A stretch of DNA of 64,000 nt. It comes from Isoetes taiwanensis. Its lineage: Eukaryota > Streptophyta > Lycopodiopsida > Isoetales > Isoetaceae. How positions within the stretch are numbered: position 1 is the first letter of the stretch; each line of letters begins with the position of its first letter. This document shows positions 27,588-40,858 of the stretch, piece after piece. Location: contig JAJEKV010000137.1 of NCBI GenBank assembly GCA_021234155.1, forward strand, positions 1,276,225-1,340,224, written 5' to 3'. The notes beneath the pieces were generated by a model, which worked only from the letters and a program-made list of their open reading frames with translations, was not told the origin of the DNA and searched no databases. Both the position numbers and the translations under genes were made by a program.

Positions 27588-30500
27588 CCTCCTTAAATGA
27601 CTTGGGTACTTCTGTGTATCCAATAGAGCAAGGATCTCTCAACTAAATTTATATCAGCTTATTTCATTCTTGCAACCTTTTTGATTCTCCCCCCTCAGGC
27701 TATCTCTTCCAAAACCCTGATCTTATATTAGCCTGTTGGGGAATTTGTACGGGCCATTCCTTCCTAGTTTTCGTTTGATGCTCTTTTGTCGTTGATATCT
27801 TCTGAATATCTGTGATCACCGTGATACCTATCTTACTGAGTATCAACTTTAATAATATCCTTTTCATCATCATCCATAATGTTATCATCTTGAGCTCGTG
27901 GTAACTTCCGAAATGCTTTTATCTTTGACATTAATAGAAGAGAGAATTCAATATTCTTATAACATTGAGACTCACAAATGTGACATCTCTCACGATTAAA
28001 AAATTCTCTTACTTTGTGGATCAAATAATCTATAAGCTTTTGACTTTTATCATACTCCTACTAGAAAAGCTATTCTAGCTCGATCATCCAACTTAAGTCT
28101 TTTTCTGTTTTGGCACATGAACAAAGCTTAAACACCCAAAAGTTCTTAGCTGCTCATAGTTTGGTTTTACCCCCTGACCACATTTCATTTGATGTCATTC
28201 CATTAAGACCTTTGCTTGGCAACATATTCTCAACTTCTACTGCAGTCAAAACAGCCTCTTCCCCATAAATAATAATTAGGTAGCCCTCAGATGCTTTATC
28301 ATAGCTCTAACGGCAAGATTCAAGATTGTTCTATTTTTTCTTTTTTTCAGCCCGATTCCATTAATTTGAGGTGAGTAACTACATGTAAATTGCCTTTTAA
28401 CTCTCGACTTTACAAAACCCGATAAATTCTATTGACATGAATTCTCCCACCACCTGCCCTAACAGAATGCATTTAATCTTTTTCCCCCGCTTTCCAATTC
28501 TATACAGCGTAAAATAATTTTATAAGCCTCAAAGGCTTGATCTTTAGTTCTAAGACACATGCACATGGTCTTTCTACTAAAGTCATCAATAAAGGTAATA
28601 AAATACCTTTCCCCATATTCCTTGAACATTAAAAAGGGATCACAAAGGTCAGAATGCACTATTTCCAACACTTCTTTGGTTTTCTTTTTTGCCCTTTTTA
28701 AAGGCGCCTTGCATATTTTCCTAACATGCATCCCAAATGCATTCTTTTGGTCTTTTGACTCCATCTTTTTACCTTAATTAATTTCCTTTGACCAAAGCAT
28801 CTATGGTGCTATGATTAACATGACATAGCCCTCTCATGCCAAATGTCTAGGTCGGGAATCTCCAAATGCACTAATGTGAGGGTATACAATCGCATCCAAT
28901 GCAAACAAGTTGCCAAATCTTTTTGCAAGAAACTTGATTTCATTATCAAAGAACACTTTACATTGATATTTGTCAAACACAAATGTTGTAATCTATATCT
29001 ACTAACTTTACATTGATATTTGTCAAACACAACAACAGAATCCATATCTACTAACTCAACAGAAATTAGATTCTTTTCACAAGTGAAGGTACACATAAAA
29101 CATCCTTCAAGTTCACTACTTTTCCTTTGAAGATCAAAAGTTCTAACATTCTCCGACATTGGACATCTTGTGTAACTTTTCATTTCCCAGCCTTGATATG
29201 CTTAATTCTTCCTTCTTTCCCTCCTTGAACAATTTAATTTGAAATGTCACGGATTTTTCTCGCTCCACTATCTAATATTAACATTTCATCAATGTTGTTA
29301 GAACTTTCTTTTGAAATAACTAAAATATTATGGTTAATTTACCTCAACATCTTCATCTTTTTCACTAGAGTCCTCTTCAATATCCCACTAAATTTTATTT
29401 ATACCACTTTTGACCATCAAGATTCCTTCCAAAATCCTCTAGAAACATTTCTTCCTGTAGGCTGACTACTGTTTATTTTGTTGCTAGAACACCTACTTGC
29501 AAGTGACCTTTGCCTCCACAATTAAAAGCATTCAACCTCTTTTAACTTAGGACAACTTGCCTTCAATTGACCTTTAGCCTTACAATGGAAACAAGGACCA
29601 ATATCACTTTTGTCTTTTACACTTTTACTCGAGAACTTGCTCCTCCTTGCCTTTCCCCTCAGATATAGCACCCTCAACATTGTCTTCAACACCATCCTCA
29701 TACATTATCTTTGTGATGCTCGAACTGCTCAACCATTTCTTTTCTCTAGTAGATTCTGGTTTTAGCCACATTTCTCTATAAGAGCGACAATGCTTATTTC
29801 CTTCAATGCCTCTAGCCACATGCAACAATTTTTGCTGGCCGGTTAAAGACCCCCAAATTCTTCTAAATCTGCAACTATGTTATCAATTTTAGCAAAAAAA
29901 CTTAGGCAAATCATCACCTTCTTTTACCCTTAACATTCTAAGTGCTTTGTCAAGGATATCAATTTGGGAGGATGACTTCTCCTCATAGTTCTTGAGTAAG
30001 AACTTCCCGATATCACAAGGGGACTTTCCCTTATCTTAAGCAAGATTGAAGCTCTAACTTTGCGGTTAATATACCATATGCTTCTCGAATCTTGACATTC
30101 TCATCCTTCCCACTTCTAGTTGACTCTACTTCACCCGGACTCTTGAGAAGTGCTGGCCCTTCTTCTTGCAACCCACAGAGGTTGTATCTCCACTTGTACT
30201 AGTTCCTTGAACTATTTCCCAAAGCTCTTCATTCTCTAGAACATTCTTGATTTGTTCTTTCAGATCACAAAGCACTTGGACCCCTTCATAGGCGACAATA
30301 ATAGAGCTTTAGCAACCCCTCGCCAAACCTGCGACATGGCTCGATACTCCATCATTAGAGAATAGATTATATTTTGCAAGTTCTACTCAACCTCTATTCT
30401 ATTCTCAAGGTCTATTACAAGACCAACCTTATAAGTTCACACTTTAATCTTAAAACCACAAGAGTATATTTAATTTTCAACCATTATAAGAAATCATAGC

Positions 30501-30847
30501 AATCACTATTCATTTGGCATCGAATGATTTCTTTGAAGCATTACAACACTTGGAGAACTCGAAAGCATCCAATATTTCATGGATCCAACTCAATCCGCAC
30601 ACCAAACTTGGTTCTCTATATCCCCGTAAGTTCATCCGCATCTTTATAACTCTTACTGCATGTAGAACTGGACGGTGAGGCTTGGCCATCGGCATTCTAT
30701 ATAAGTCTCTCTTATCTTCAATATATCTCATATTTCCGAAGCTTGGAATTATCCCACATGCGTTTGGCTTCAACCATTGAACGACCATTTCATATAGTTA
30801 AATGTTAACCATTAACCAACAATTAACCTTTAACTATACTTCCAACA
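27588..30847 (-). mobile_element. Copia element, second copy (heavily damaged)
   Basis: Collinear with 295-3512: RT/integrase end, integrase (FIDDFSRKTMCMCLRTKDQA), protease region with the same 49-bp tandem duplication (about 28980-29045), gag, damaged primer site (about 30340-30350) and LTR (about 30352-30847, ending CTTCCAACA). Extra frameshifts relative to copy 1 cluster where copy 1 has CTG or CAG, so much of the damage may be sequencing error rather than decay. Confidence 0.9.
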
Positions 30848-31048
30848 AGAAATTGCATATACCTAGGTTCCAGTTTCAAACCATGCAAGTGCTGAACATA
30901 CCTAGGTTCAAGTTGTGATCTTCATGCTTACTGCTTCAATAGCTTGCCCTAAACTGTATACCTTCTTATAACATGTTGACACTGCGACACTACTAACACA
31001 ACCATGTATAATGGTGGAGGTAGGACCTTCGAGGTGTTGTAAATTGTT

Positions 31049-31898
31049 GGAAAAACTACCAAATGCCCCAATGAGTGTAAATTACTAAAATGCCCTTATG
31101 AGTTTTAAAATTACCAAAATACACGACTCAAATAAATATACAAATAAATTAGCAATTTGCCCTTACACACCAAACTTAATTACCAAAAATACCACTACAC
31201 CCAACTTAATTACCAAAATGGCATTACATACAAATTTTGATCAATCTATACCAAATTTAATTACCAAAATGCTCTATACATCAAATTTAATTACCAAAAT
31301 ACCCATACATAGTCTTGTTGTGACACTTAAAAAGAGGTGTTTCTTGTGGTTTTAGCGGCATAATGATGATGCTATTGGAGGCATATTACCACTAGCCATC
31401 ACATGAGACCTCTTGAACGTCCAAAACCCTAACGCATGTACCGCAGGGAGAAGAAAGAAGAGGAATATCTTTATAAAAGGTGTAATGGAAGAGACACAAT
31501 GCACTTGATTGTAGGGCTCCAATTCGATGATGATTGTGATTCTTGTATTCTCTTTGTTGAATTTAAACTTCTATTCTTGAGGCACTTAGTATAGATTGAG
31601 TAGGATAAATATGTAAGGGCATTTTAAATAACTTTGTTTGGTATGTAGAGGTATTTTAGTAATTAAGTTTGGTCCAGAGGGCATTTTCTTGTCGATTAGT
31701 TTAGGTAGGTACATTGATCAAAATTGGTATGTAATGGCATTTTGGTAATTAAGTTTGGTGTGTAGGAGCAAATTGATAATTTGTTTTATTTTATCGGATG
31801 TATTTATTTGAGCCAGGGGCATTTAGATAATTTTGAAACTCATAAGGGCATTTTTGGTAATTATATAAACTCATAGGGGGTATTTTGGTAGTTTTCCC
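31049..31898. mobile_element. MULE-type foldback element, second copy
   Basis: Same element as 3718-4561 with the same inverted arms. The left 9-bp target repeat TAAATTGTT (31040-31048) is intact. The right one reads AATTGTT with two bases missing. Confidence 0.8.
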
Positions 31899-31905
31899 AA
31901 TTGTT

Positions 31906-32806
31906 CGATAAGCTATGACTTCTTATGGACGTTAAATACCATCTATCTACCTATCTATTTTATAGGCAACAATGATAAAAAGCAAGCATGTGTCATCGTA
32001 CCAAATTCATATGCATTTTTTTTTGTTGTTATCAAAAATCATCCCATAAGAACCTAATATAAAGGAAGGCAATCCTCTACTCTAAAGCTTAATCTACACC
32101 ATTCAATCCGCAGGCCAAACATTTTTAGTACTCCAGCCCAACCAAGCCTACAACCTTTCTTGCAATTCTAGGCTATCCACATAGCACCTCCGCCTCAGCC
32201 AAATCTTAAGTGGCATGAGCTTACACCATTGATCTCTAATTTGATAAATCAAAGGCTAGAAAAAAAAAAAAATGGTCCAAGATTTGACATAGAGATATGG
32301 AAAGACAGAATGCATGTTCTCTCCTAGGTCTTATCCTGGCTTTGTGAAACAGCTTCTTTCTATCGATTATAGAAGTGCTTCTTCCATTGACCTTTTTCAC
32401 CATTAGGTTTTTCTTGAAATCGCTGAGCATCGCGAGATTTCAATTTTGTACCCGATCCATTTTGAGCATCAACAACTCAATAATAACTGCAATTCCATAA
32501 TGAAAATAATTTGATACTCATTTAATTTGGGTTTTTCCGCTTTGAAAGATCAATTCTGCGGCCTGTCCAAGACCAACAAGGCTCCTTCTAAAGGTTTGAG
32601 CTTTTTATGGGTTTTGAAAGTTTACGAGCTTGACTGTGAGTCTTAATCGTTTTGTTTGAATATTAGAAATTAAAACCAAAGCTATGTTACCATTGGCCGA
32701 AGCTTTTTTAATCCTTTGCGAAGTCCCAGAGCTATTTCAAGCAGGTATAGGCTTGTTTTTTAGTCTTAAGGTGGGTGGCTTCTAGATAATAAGGGGTATT
32801 CTTGAA
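31906..32806. other. Non-coding stretch before second kinase relic
   Basis: Counterpart of 4571-5474. No gene recognised. Confidence 0.4.
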
Positions 32807-34156
32807 ATGGAAGAGCTTCTTCCAACCAGAATAGGGAGATATGAGCTAGAAAGAACATTACAAGCATGTTCATATGCAAAGGTAAGGCTAGGGCAGAACA
32901 TAGGAACAAGGGAACATGTGGCAATAAAAGTGCTAGACAAATAGAAGGTCTTGTAGCAAGAATTGGCAGAGCAGATCAAAAGAGAGATCCCAACAATGAG
33001 ATTGGTAAGGCATCCAAACACACTCTAGCTCTATGAAGTGCTAGCCAACAAGACCAAGTTCTATCTGGTTATGGAGTATGCCAAAAAGAGGGAGCTTTTG
33101 AAAAAAAAAATTATGAAAGAGAAGAAGCTATGGAAAGATGAAATAAGGAGATAAAGGAGATGAAGCAAAGATGAAGTTGTGCAGATGGATTTAAAGCCTG
33201 AGAATTTGGTCGTGGATTCAGAAAACAATTTAAGATATCAGAATTTGGCTTCAGTGCTTTGAAACACCAATTAGGTCGAGATGGCCTTTTGCATATAGCA
33301 ATCGGTAGGCCTAATTATGTAGTTCCAGAGATTATCAGCAATAATGGATATGATGGTGCCAAGGTAGATCTATGGTCTTGTTGTATTATTCTCTTCGTTT
33401 TGAAAGGAGGGTACATGCCATCCCATGAGGTTAGCATGCGAACTTTTTAGGAAGATTTGTAAAAAGTAGATTTTTTGGTTTCGGACTAGTTCGGTCTGAG
33501 GGAAGGAATCGTCGGGATTGATTCTACAATGATCTAGAAAGGCGCATAACCATAGATCAGATTTTAGAATATCCTTGGTCCAACGAAGGCTACACTGTGC
33601 CACAGTTCTACTTTGATGGTTTCATCCATGATGAGAATGATGTTAGGCAATCATTGATGCCTGTTGAGGATGTCATCAATGATCAAATCTAGTTATAGAA
33701 TCAAAATAATGTAATGCAAACCTGTGCTCATAAATGCCTTCAAATCATGTCTATGTCTCTTGACCTAGATTTATCTGGTCTCTTCCAATATCATGATGAA
33801 GATTGAAGAATCTCCTACAAATGTCAGGTTTACTTTTATTTATTCAGCCAATAAAATTATCTCCAAGATCGAAGAAATTGTAAAACCTTGTATAAACATA
33901 ACTACAAGCTCATATTGCTTGGGACTCATTTCTCTGTGCAATAGAGATCTTTGAGGTAACACCATCTTTGTTTATTGTGGAGTTCAAAAGGGCTGGAGGT
34001 GATAGTATGGAGCTTTAAATCTCTCAAGATTAATGGATGGCCCGGCCAGAGTGCTTTTGCCGTTGTTTTGTTGATAAATCCTTCTACAGGAGCTTGTCCC
34101 AAGGTCTCACGGACATAATTTCAAATTGGGAAGCCACATCCCTGCTTGCCTTCTAG
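32807..34156 (+). pseudogene. CIPK processed pseudogene, second copy
   Basis: Same landmarks and mostly the same stops as 5475-6817 (GRYELERTL, HVAIKVLDK, DLKPENLVV, GYDGAKVDLWSC, NAF motif, IISNWEA). Shared stops show that inactivation preceded the split of the copies. Additional differences near 33440-33530 and 34015-34045 coincide with CAG/CTG/TCAG positions of copy 1. Confidence 0.88.
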
Positions 34157-35090
34157 TGTTCTGATTATCTTTTCCTCCTGGCTATTTGGTGCATCGACCT
34201 ACTTTCTAGTTGGATTGAGAATGAGGGTTAATAATCTATTTTGTAGCATAGTCTTTCCTACACATGCTATAGAATGAGGATTAGAAGTCCTATTTTTGTA
34301 CCATAGAGTTTCTATATATAGGCTACGATAATAGTCCTGCCTTTGAGTCAGAATTGGGGCGCAATGCCTTAAGGCCTTTGGCAAACAGTTTCAAAACTCC
34401 AAAGCTTCACATAAAACAACATAACAAATGAGGGCTTTTAAGCAAGAAAACAATGAAGAAACAACTGAAGATAAACCTAAGAAAGAAAAAAACATAATAC
34501 TAACATTAACCACAACGAGTGCACCTATCAATTGAGAATACTTTTGACATGATTTGTCAAACACATCCTAAGGAAAAAGAATGTCGAGGCCAACTACGAT
34601 GGCAAATAAAAAAGCAAGGAATACAACACCTTGCAACTATCTCAGAGGGCATCATCACCTACCAAGCTTCCATATTGCACATCGGTTACAATTTGACCAT
34701 AGATGAATGTCTATCTCTAAACAAGCACTCGGGACAACAAATGATGGTATCTTAAACGGAGGGGCATTTAAACTATCCAAACAACACATGCTATTTCAAC
34801 CATGGACAGTAAATTTCAATACAATTTTGCCCTAATACAAAATTATTCAATAATTTTTTGCTATCCAATTACCTTGTCCTAATTTTCCTGCGCCTTATGG
34901 CCTCTTGCCTGCTTTTTGCTAGTTGCTTATTATGTATCCAAAAATTGTATGAAGGTTCTAGACCACAAAATCAAAATATCTGCTTCCATTTTCAGCCGTT
35001 TATCCGTCGTCCATTCCATTTCGGGAACCTCGTTCGTTTCTCTTCATAAACCCTCAACCCATAATCCACACTGCCGATTTTGCACCGAAA
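34157..35090. other. CobW upstream region, single promoter block
   Basis: Contains one copy (about 34650-35065) of the block that is duplicated in copy 1 and lacks the 653-bp insert. This is likely the ancestral arrangement. Confidence 0.6.
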
Positions 35091-37458
35091 ATGGCGATGG
35101 CAGGGGCAATTTATAAACAAGTTCCGGCAATGGCGCATCGCACCGGCTTGTGGTTCAGACCTTCTTCGGGTTTAGCAGCAGGTGTTAGAAATTTCACGGG
35201 ATTTAGTCAATCCAGTGGAAATTTAGGCGGTTTGGGTATTGCCAGACAACAATGTAAACATGAGAAAGGTTTATCCTTCCTGCCAAGGCTTCAGCAAAAA
35301 GCCGAAAGGTATTTTTTTTGTCTGTGCCTATACTCAGCAAGCACAGCCTGAAACAGTACCGCACGAGCATGTATGTATCGATAGGCGTATTCCTGTGACC
35401 GTGATTACTGGTTTTCTTGGTGCTGGAAAGGCAAGTTAGCTATACACTTTTAGGTTGATGTTATTAATATGACATGCTCTCCATTTGACGATTTTCTTGG
35501 GGATTTTTGTTAGACTACACTTCTGAATCACGTATTGACAGCCCAACATGGCAAAAGGATTGCTGTCATTGAAAATGAGGTATGCATATGACAATTTATT
35601 ACTCTATAGATTTAGAGTGACTTTTTTTGGCATGGCAGTATGGAGAGGTTGGAATTGATGGATCCCTAGTTGTTGCACAAGATATAATGTACAAGAAGAC
35701 ATATTAATGCTCAACACTGGATGCCTTTGTTGCACTGTGAGAGGTGACCTTGTGAAAATGATCTCAGAACTTGTCACTACAAAGAGGGATAAGTTTGACC
35801 ACATTATTATAGAGACCACTGGTTTGTAATTAATTACTTTCACTCTATCTGCATGTATAAATTGAATCTAGAATAGAAAGTACATAATTTTGCAAGTTAA
35901 TGTGGATGATAACATCTATATTTAGCACCATAAATAAATTACACTTTTCCTCTTTCTTGTTGTGGTCCATTGTCTGCATATCCAGTCTTATATTTGAGTT
36001 ATTTGTTGGTATGCAATCTCTACAGGATTAGCCAATCCAGCTCCTATTATTCAAACATTCTACTTGAAAGAAAAGATAGCAGATCATTGTAAACTTGATG
36101 GGGTTGTGACATTGATTGATTCGAAACACGTTGTCCGTCATTTGGATGAGGTGAAACCAGAGGGGGTTGTCAATGAAGCAGTTGAACAAGTTGCATATGC
36201 TGATAGGATAATTTTAAATAAGGTAAATAGCTGGAAAAACTGATGCTACTTTTTGGCATTCGATTGCTGAAAGTTTAATCACAGATATGGTACTATGTAT
36301 AACAGATTGATTTAGTTGATGAGAAGGACTTAGACAGCCTAATTCATCGCCTTAAGGTGATCTATCTGTCTTTGTTAGAATGCATTAAAAGGATCTTGTA
36401 CTTGGGATGTGTTAAATGCCTCCTATATGTTGCAGCATATTAATACCATAGCTGAGATTCATCGTGTGAAGTTTGGACAAGTTAACTTGGATCTTGTGCT
36501 TGGAGTTGGTGGATTTGACCTTGTGAGGTTTGTTTTCATCGTTTGAAGTCTTTATGTTGAATTAGGTAGTGGCATTTTGTCAGCCTTGAATACAGTTGTA
36601 TTAGTTTAGCCTTTTATATCTCTTAATTTTGTAATCCATTATCACTGAATAGGGTTTCAAAGGACGTTGCGAAAATTGAAGAACCAAAGAGTGAGCATGA
36701 GCACTCACATGGGCATGGACACGACCACAAACACGACCACAAACACGAACACGAACATGGGCATGGTAATGTTTTAAGCAAAGTTTTGGAATCGCTCGTT
36801 ACAGTTGTTAGTCCAACGCTATGATACTGGTCAGGTCGTACTACTTGCACCATTAAGTTGCTTGCTTTTGAAATTATCCTTTATTCAATCTTTAATGTAT
36901 ATTGTATCATTATCCCTACCTTTAACATTTAGTGACAAACAGATCATCATGACCATGTCCATGACTCTGGTGTCGCATCTGTCAGTATTGTAACTGAAAC
37001 TCTTCTCAACCTTGAAAAGGTATATTACTAACTGGTTTGGAAAACATTTATGCTCAAGTTTGAAATGGAACATACTTGATGCTGATGTTACTTATCATTG
37101 CAGGCAGATGATTGGTTAGCCAATCTCGTAAATGAAAACAACGAAAACCTTTATCGGATGAAAGGCGTGCTTGCTATTAAAGGAATGGAAAGACAGTTCG
37201 TTTTTCAGGTCGGTCTTGTGCAAAAAGAAGGCACTTTTTCATTTGTCTTGGATGTTGAACTTGGTATATTTTATGCAGGCTGTGCATTCATTAATTGATG
37301 GTGCAATGGGAAAACTCTGGGGTCCTAACGACAAGAAAGTAAGCAAAATCGTTTTTATTGGTAAAGATCTGGATGAGAAAAGCATTCGGGAAGGATTCAA
37401 TAGCTGCCTGATTACGAGTGAAGAGAATGTGACGGCAGAACAGAAGGTGGCAGCATAA
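35091..37458 (+). pseudogene. CobW/ZNG1-type GTPase, second copy, frameshifted
   Basis: All ten exons are present: 35091-35430, 35514-35579, 35639-35821, 36026-36222, 36306-36356, 36436-36527, 36653-36765, 36943-37019, 37104-37208, 37279-37458. Exon 1 has A- and T-run length changes near 35295-35320 (net +1), which end the frame in CLCLYSASTA. Exon 3 has a 2-base TA insertion (near 35683) that leads to a stop before the CxCC motif, and the intron 3 donor is GTTTGT instead of GTGAGT. Later exons are intact with a few substitutions. It could be a null allele or an inadequately polished allele; the homopolymer changes are suspect, the TA insertion less so. Confidence 0.85.
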
Positions 37459-38204
37459 AGCATTGCCAGGTGTCCCTTGTACGCGAGACTGAGGGAGATT
37501 TTGTAGGAATTTGTAATCCCTTGAATCGTATCAATAATCTAAGAGTTTGGCCTATTTGCCAATCTCAGGTATATATATATGATGTGACTGGAGCAAGGAT
37601 GATCTATTATGTGTATAGGTTAGAAAGATGAATTAGGAACCACTGATCTTAAAGTTGGCATGTACCTATTTTTTTAACAAAACTGGCAAAGCATTCTTCT
37701 AGTGAATCAATTGGCATATGCTCTAGAAACTGTTTTAAATAATGGGCGGTTGTGTCCAATGGCTCTCGCTAGGAAAGTTTTATGTGCATAGGGATATTAT
37801 GGAGAAACGTTCCTTTCATTCATTCATTCCAATGTGTGTTAATCCTTTATCAATTGCCGCGCTATTAGTTCAAAACTTTATTAGCACCAGAAAATGTGTC
37901 CTTTTTTACTTAGTAAGCAGTTTGCAGACTTGATTGCTTTTTGCAGACTTTATTGGCATACTCTTAATTTGCAGGCCCTTGGTGATCCTAGATCTGGCAT
38001 GTCCTTGGTGATCTTAGATCTGTGTGTTGGATTTAGCATGCTTAGTGGTTGTAACTTTTGTGGTAACCATGATGAACAAGATGTAACATGTGTATCATGT
38101 CATGATATAAATAGGTGTAGCTCACAGCTTCAATCTGGCAAATTTGGGCCCGTACTCTGATGTTAATGTTGGAGTTCCTGATGATGTAACACCAGCATGA
38201 AGGC
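37459..38204. other. CobW 3' flank, second copy
   Basis: Counterpart of 11255-12042. No gene. A short segment near 38125-38150 differs from copy 1. Confidence 0.4.
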
Positions 38205-38306
38205 AATGGAAGTTTGAGTAGATAGATCTTAGAATATCATACTGCTTTAGCTATTAATGGAAGTTTGAGTAGATAGATCTTAGAATATCATACTGCTTTA
38301 GCTATT
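38205..38306. repeat. 51-bp tandem duplication, second copy
   Basis: Identical units 38205-38255 and 38256-38306, as at 12043-12144. Confidence 0.9.
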
Positions 38307-38853
38307 AATGCACATCGAGTTACGTTGAAAGAGGCTATATCTTCATTATAAGCTGAAAATTGGCGCGTGGCCATGGAAGCTGAGTTTGAATCTCTTATCA
38401 AAAAAGATACTTGGGAGCTTATTGAAATTCTTGAAGGACGAAAACCCATTAATTGTAAATGAATATTTTGCTCCAAGTACAAAACATATGGCTCGTTTGA
38501 TAAGTTCAGAGCACGACTAGTTGCAAAAGGATACTCACAAGTGGCCTTGATTATGAGAAAACTTTCTGACTCTTTGAGCATCTCATCAGCTTAAGAGTGT
38601 TGCTAGTGTTTGCTGCACAGTTTGATTTGTTTGTACATCAAATGGATGTCAAAACTGCGTTTCTCAATGGAGATCTTAGCAAAGAGATCTACACGAGTCA
38701 ACCAGAAGGTTTTGAAGTACGTGGCAAAATGAGAAATCTATTTGCCGCTTACGAAAGGCATTGTATGGTCTAAGACAAATCTTTATAGCCTGGTATGTGG
38801 AAATGAATTCTTATCTTTTTGCTGATGGTTTTCTACCAAGTTCTACAGATTCC
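38300..38853 (+). pseudogene. Degenerate Copia RT relic, second copy
   Basis: Same blocks as 12135-12692, including DVKTAFLNGDLSKEIYTSQP and ALYGLRQIFIAWYVEMNSYL, with the same major stops. Confidence 0.87.
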
Positions 38854-39530
38854 AATATGTATGAGGCTGGACACTTGTTGACTTGGGATGCTTTTCAGAC
38901 TAAGTTTATGCTATCTCGATGGGACAGAGCTCTGTGGCAAAAGCTGGCTGACATTCTGCAGACGCTCCTTCACAATCAGTTGATGACGTCTTGTGCATTC
39001 GTTATATCAAAAGCTAGTTGATGTTGACATTGTCCCCCCTCGGGCTGGTTGGCAGCTCTGCATTCCCCCTCCTCAATGGAAGCGCATATGGTCCTGGGTC
39101 TGGAATAAATTGCTTCATCCCAAAGTTTCTACCTTATGGTGGCAACTCCTTCACAGATGTCTGCGGGTTAATGTACTAGTTCATAAGTTTTATCCCCTCA
39201 TTTCAGAACTCCGCCCACTGTGTAAGCGGCAAGTTGAGAATCTCGAGACTGCTTCTTTCTATGTGACCAAGTTCAGCCAGTTTGGTCATGGTTACTATCT
39301 CTCTTCCATGTGGCCTTGACTAGCCAGCAGGTGCTTCTCGCTATTTATCCTTCCACTTGGAACAGCTTGCAGTAACAGGCTTTCCACTTAGCTTCAGGCT
39401 GGTTGTTGTGGTCTGTTTGGAAAAGAAGGCGGTTGTGTATCTTCAAAGGCTTATCAATTAGTGTCGACCAACTTCTTCACGAGGCGCAAGACAAATCGGT
39501 GAAGTATCTATGTTCTTAGCTTGCTCTTGA
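38854..39530 (+). pseudogene. LINE 3' end relic, second copy (cleaner)
   Basis: Holds the longest readable zf-RVT segment of the window: PPPQWKRIWSWVWNKLLHPK, STLWWQLLHRCLRVNVL, PLCKRQVENLETASFYV. A shifted frame then gives WLLWSVWKRRRLCIFKG. The read-through is better than in copy 1 because the CTG/CAG sites are intact here. Confidence 0.75.
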
Positions 39531-39638
39531 GAAAAAAACGTTTGATTTTTTACGAATATTTTGGGTATCTTATCTTATGCATAGACAGGTGGTGCACTCA
39601 GTGGATTATCTTTGTCTGCTGAGATTTTATTCCTATCT

Positions 39639-40128
39639 CTACTTTGTTCATCAACTCTTACACAATTCTTAAGGCCTCGAAGGGGCCAATTTTTTTTTGA
39701 GTTAACACGAACCATTACATCCAACACTCTAAAATGAAATTCCCCTTCAAACCCCCTTTGGTTTTGGTGCATATTCACACGGAGGGTGACTTCGGGCATC
39801 GAGAGCTGTCGGATAAGCATATATGCCATTTATTCCTCGATCTAGACCATACATCGCGATCCTCGTTTGTGGGGTATGCTTGTACAAGTTTTGGTATATT
39901 GTATAACGAGATTTGCAAAACACTATAAGGTTTGATGTAATATACTAAATGGTGTTGATTTTATACATGCTATACGATTTTAGGGGCTCTCACTGCCCTA
40001 CGTCACCCTCCGTGTGAATATACACCCAAACCAAAGGGGGTTTGAAGGGGGATTTCATTTTAGAGTGTTGGATGTAATGGCTCGTGTTAACTCAAAAATT
40101 TTTTGGCCCCTTCGGGGCCTTAAAGTAG
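39639..40128. mobile_element. Foldback element, second copy, right arm shortened
   Basis: Left arm 39639-39790. Right arm starts at 40002 but lacks about 24 bp (the GAATTGTGTAAGAGTTGATG segment) before the terminal AAAGTAG. The inverted repeat is thus incomplete on one side. Confidence 0.85.
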
Positions 40129-40539
40129 AAAACATTTGTAATGGTACATAATTAACAATATTTTATTGATATAATTGTTTAGGAATTTAAAATAATTAAA
40201 AAAATTAGAAACCAACATATGCAATTTATAGGCTTCAATACGGGTAGCCATGTAATATGTGATATTATGCATTGATGTAATAGTGGGAACGCCAATAAGC
40301 ATGTAAGATATGATAATATGCATTGTTGCAATAGTGGGAACACTACTAAGCATGATGTCTACTCATAATAATGATGTTGCCATATTGATGTAATATGGAT
40401 CCAACCGTGAATATGTAGCAAAATAACAGGGGGTTCCAGGGGGATTTGATATGGATATAATTCCTGAAACTATAGAACATATCCATGAAACAATTAAAAA
40501 AATAATAAAAAAAAAAAACATAGATTTAAGATAAAAAAT

Positions 40540-40635
40540 AGTCACATTAGCTCACTGGTTAGATTGGTTAAAGTAGTCTTATTAGGACATTGAGTTATTT
40601 TGATAGAGGTTCGAGCTCCCATATTTCATATTCTA
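40540..40635 (+). mobile_element. SINE-like tRNA-derived head, second copy
   Basis: Same A-box-like and B-box-like segments as 14398-14490. The sequence after the B box differs from copy 1 near 40645. Confidence 0.48.
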
Positions 40636-40858
40636 AAACCTTAAGCGGAAGCCGTATAGAGGCTCCATATACCATCAAAACCTTAGGCAAACTCGTATTT
40701 GACATCTCAAAATCATAGGCGCCTCCAATTATAAATGAGCATAAGCGAAACGAGAGGTGCCCAGAGGCTCCAACATACCGTCTATGCCGTAGGATTGACA
40801 GATCCGACGACTGTGGTAGTCCAGAGTGCACCTCGTTTAGAATATGCAGATGTAGACC

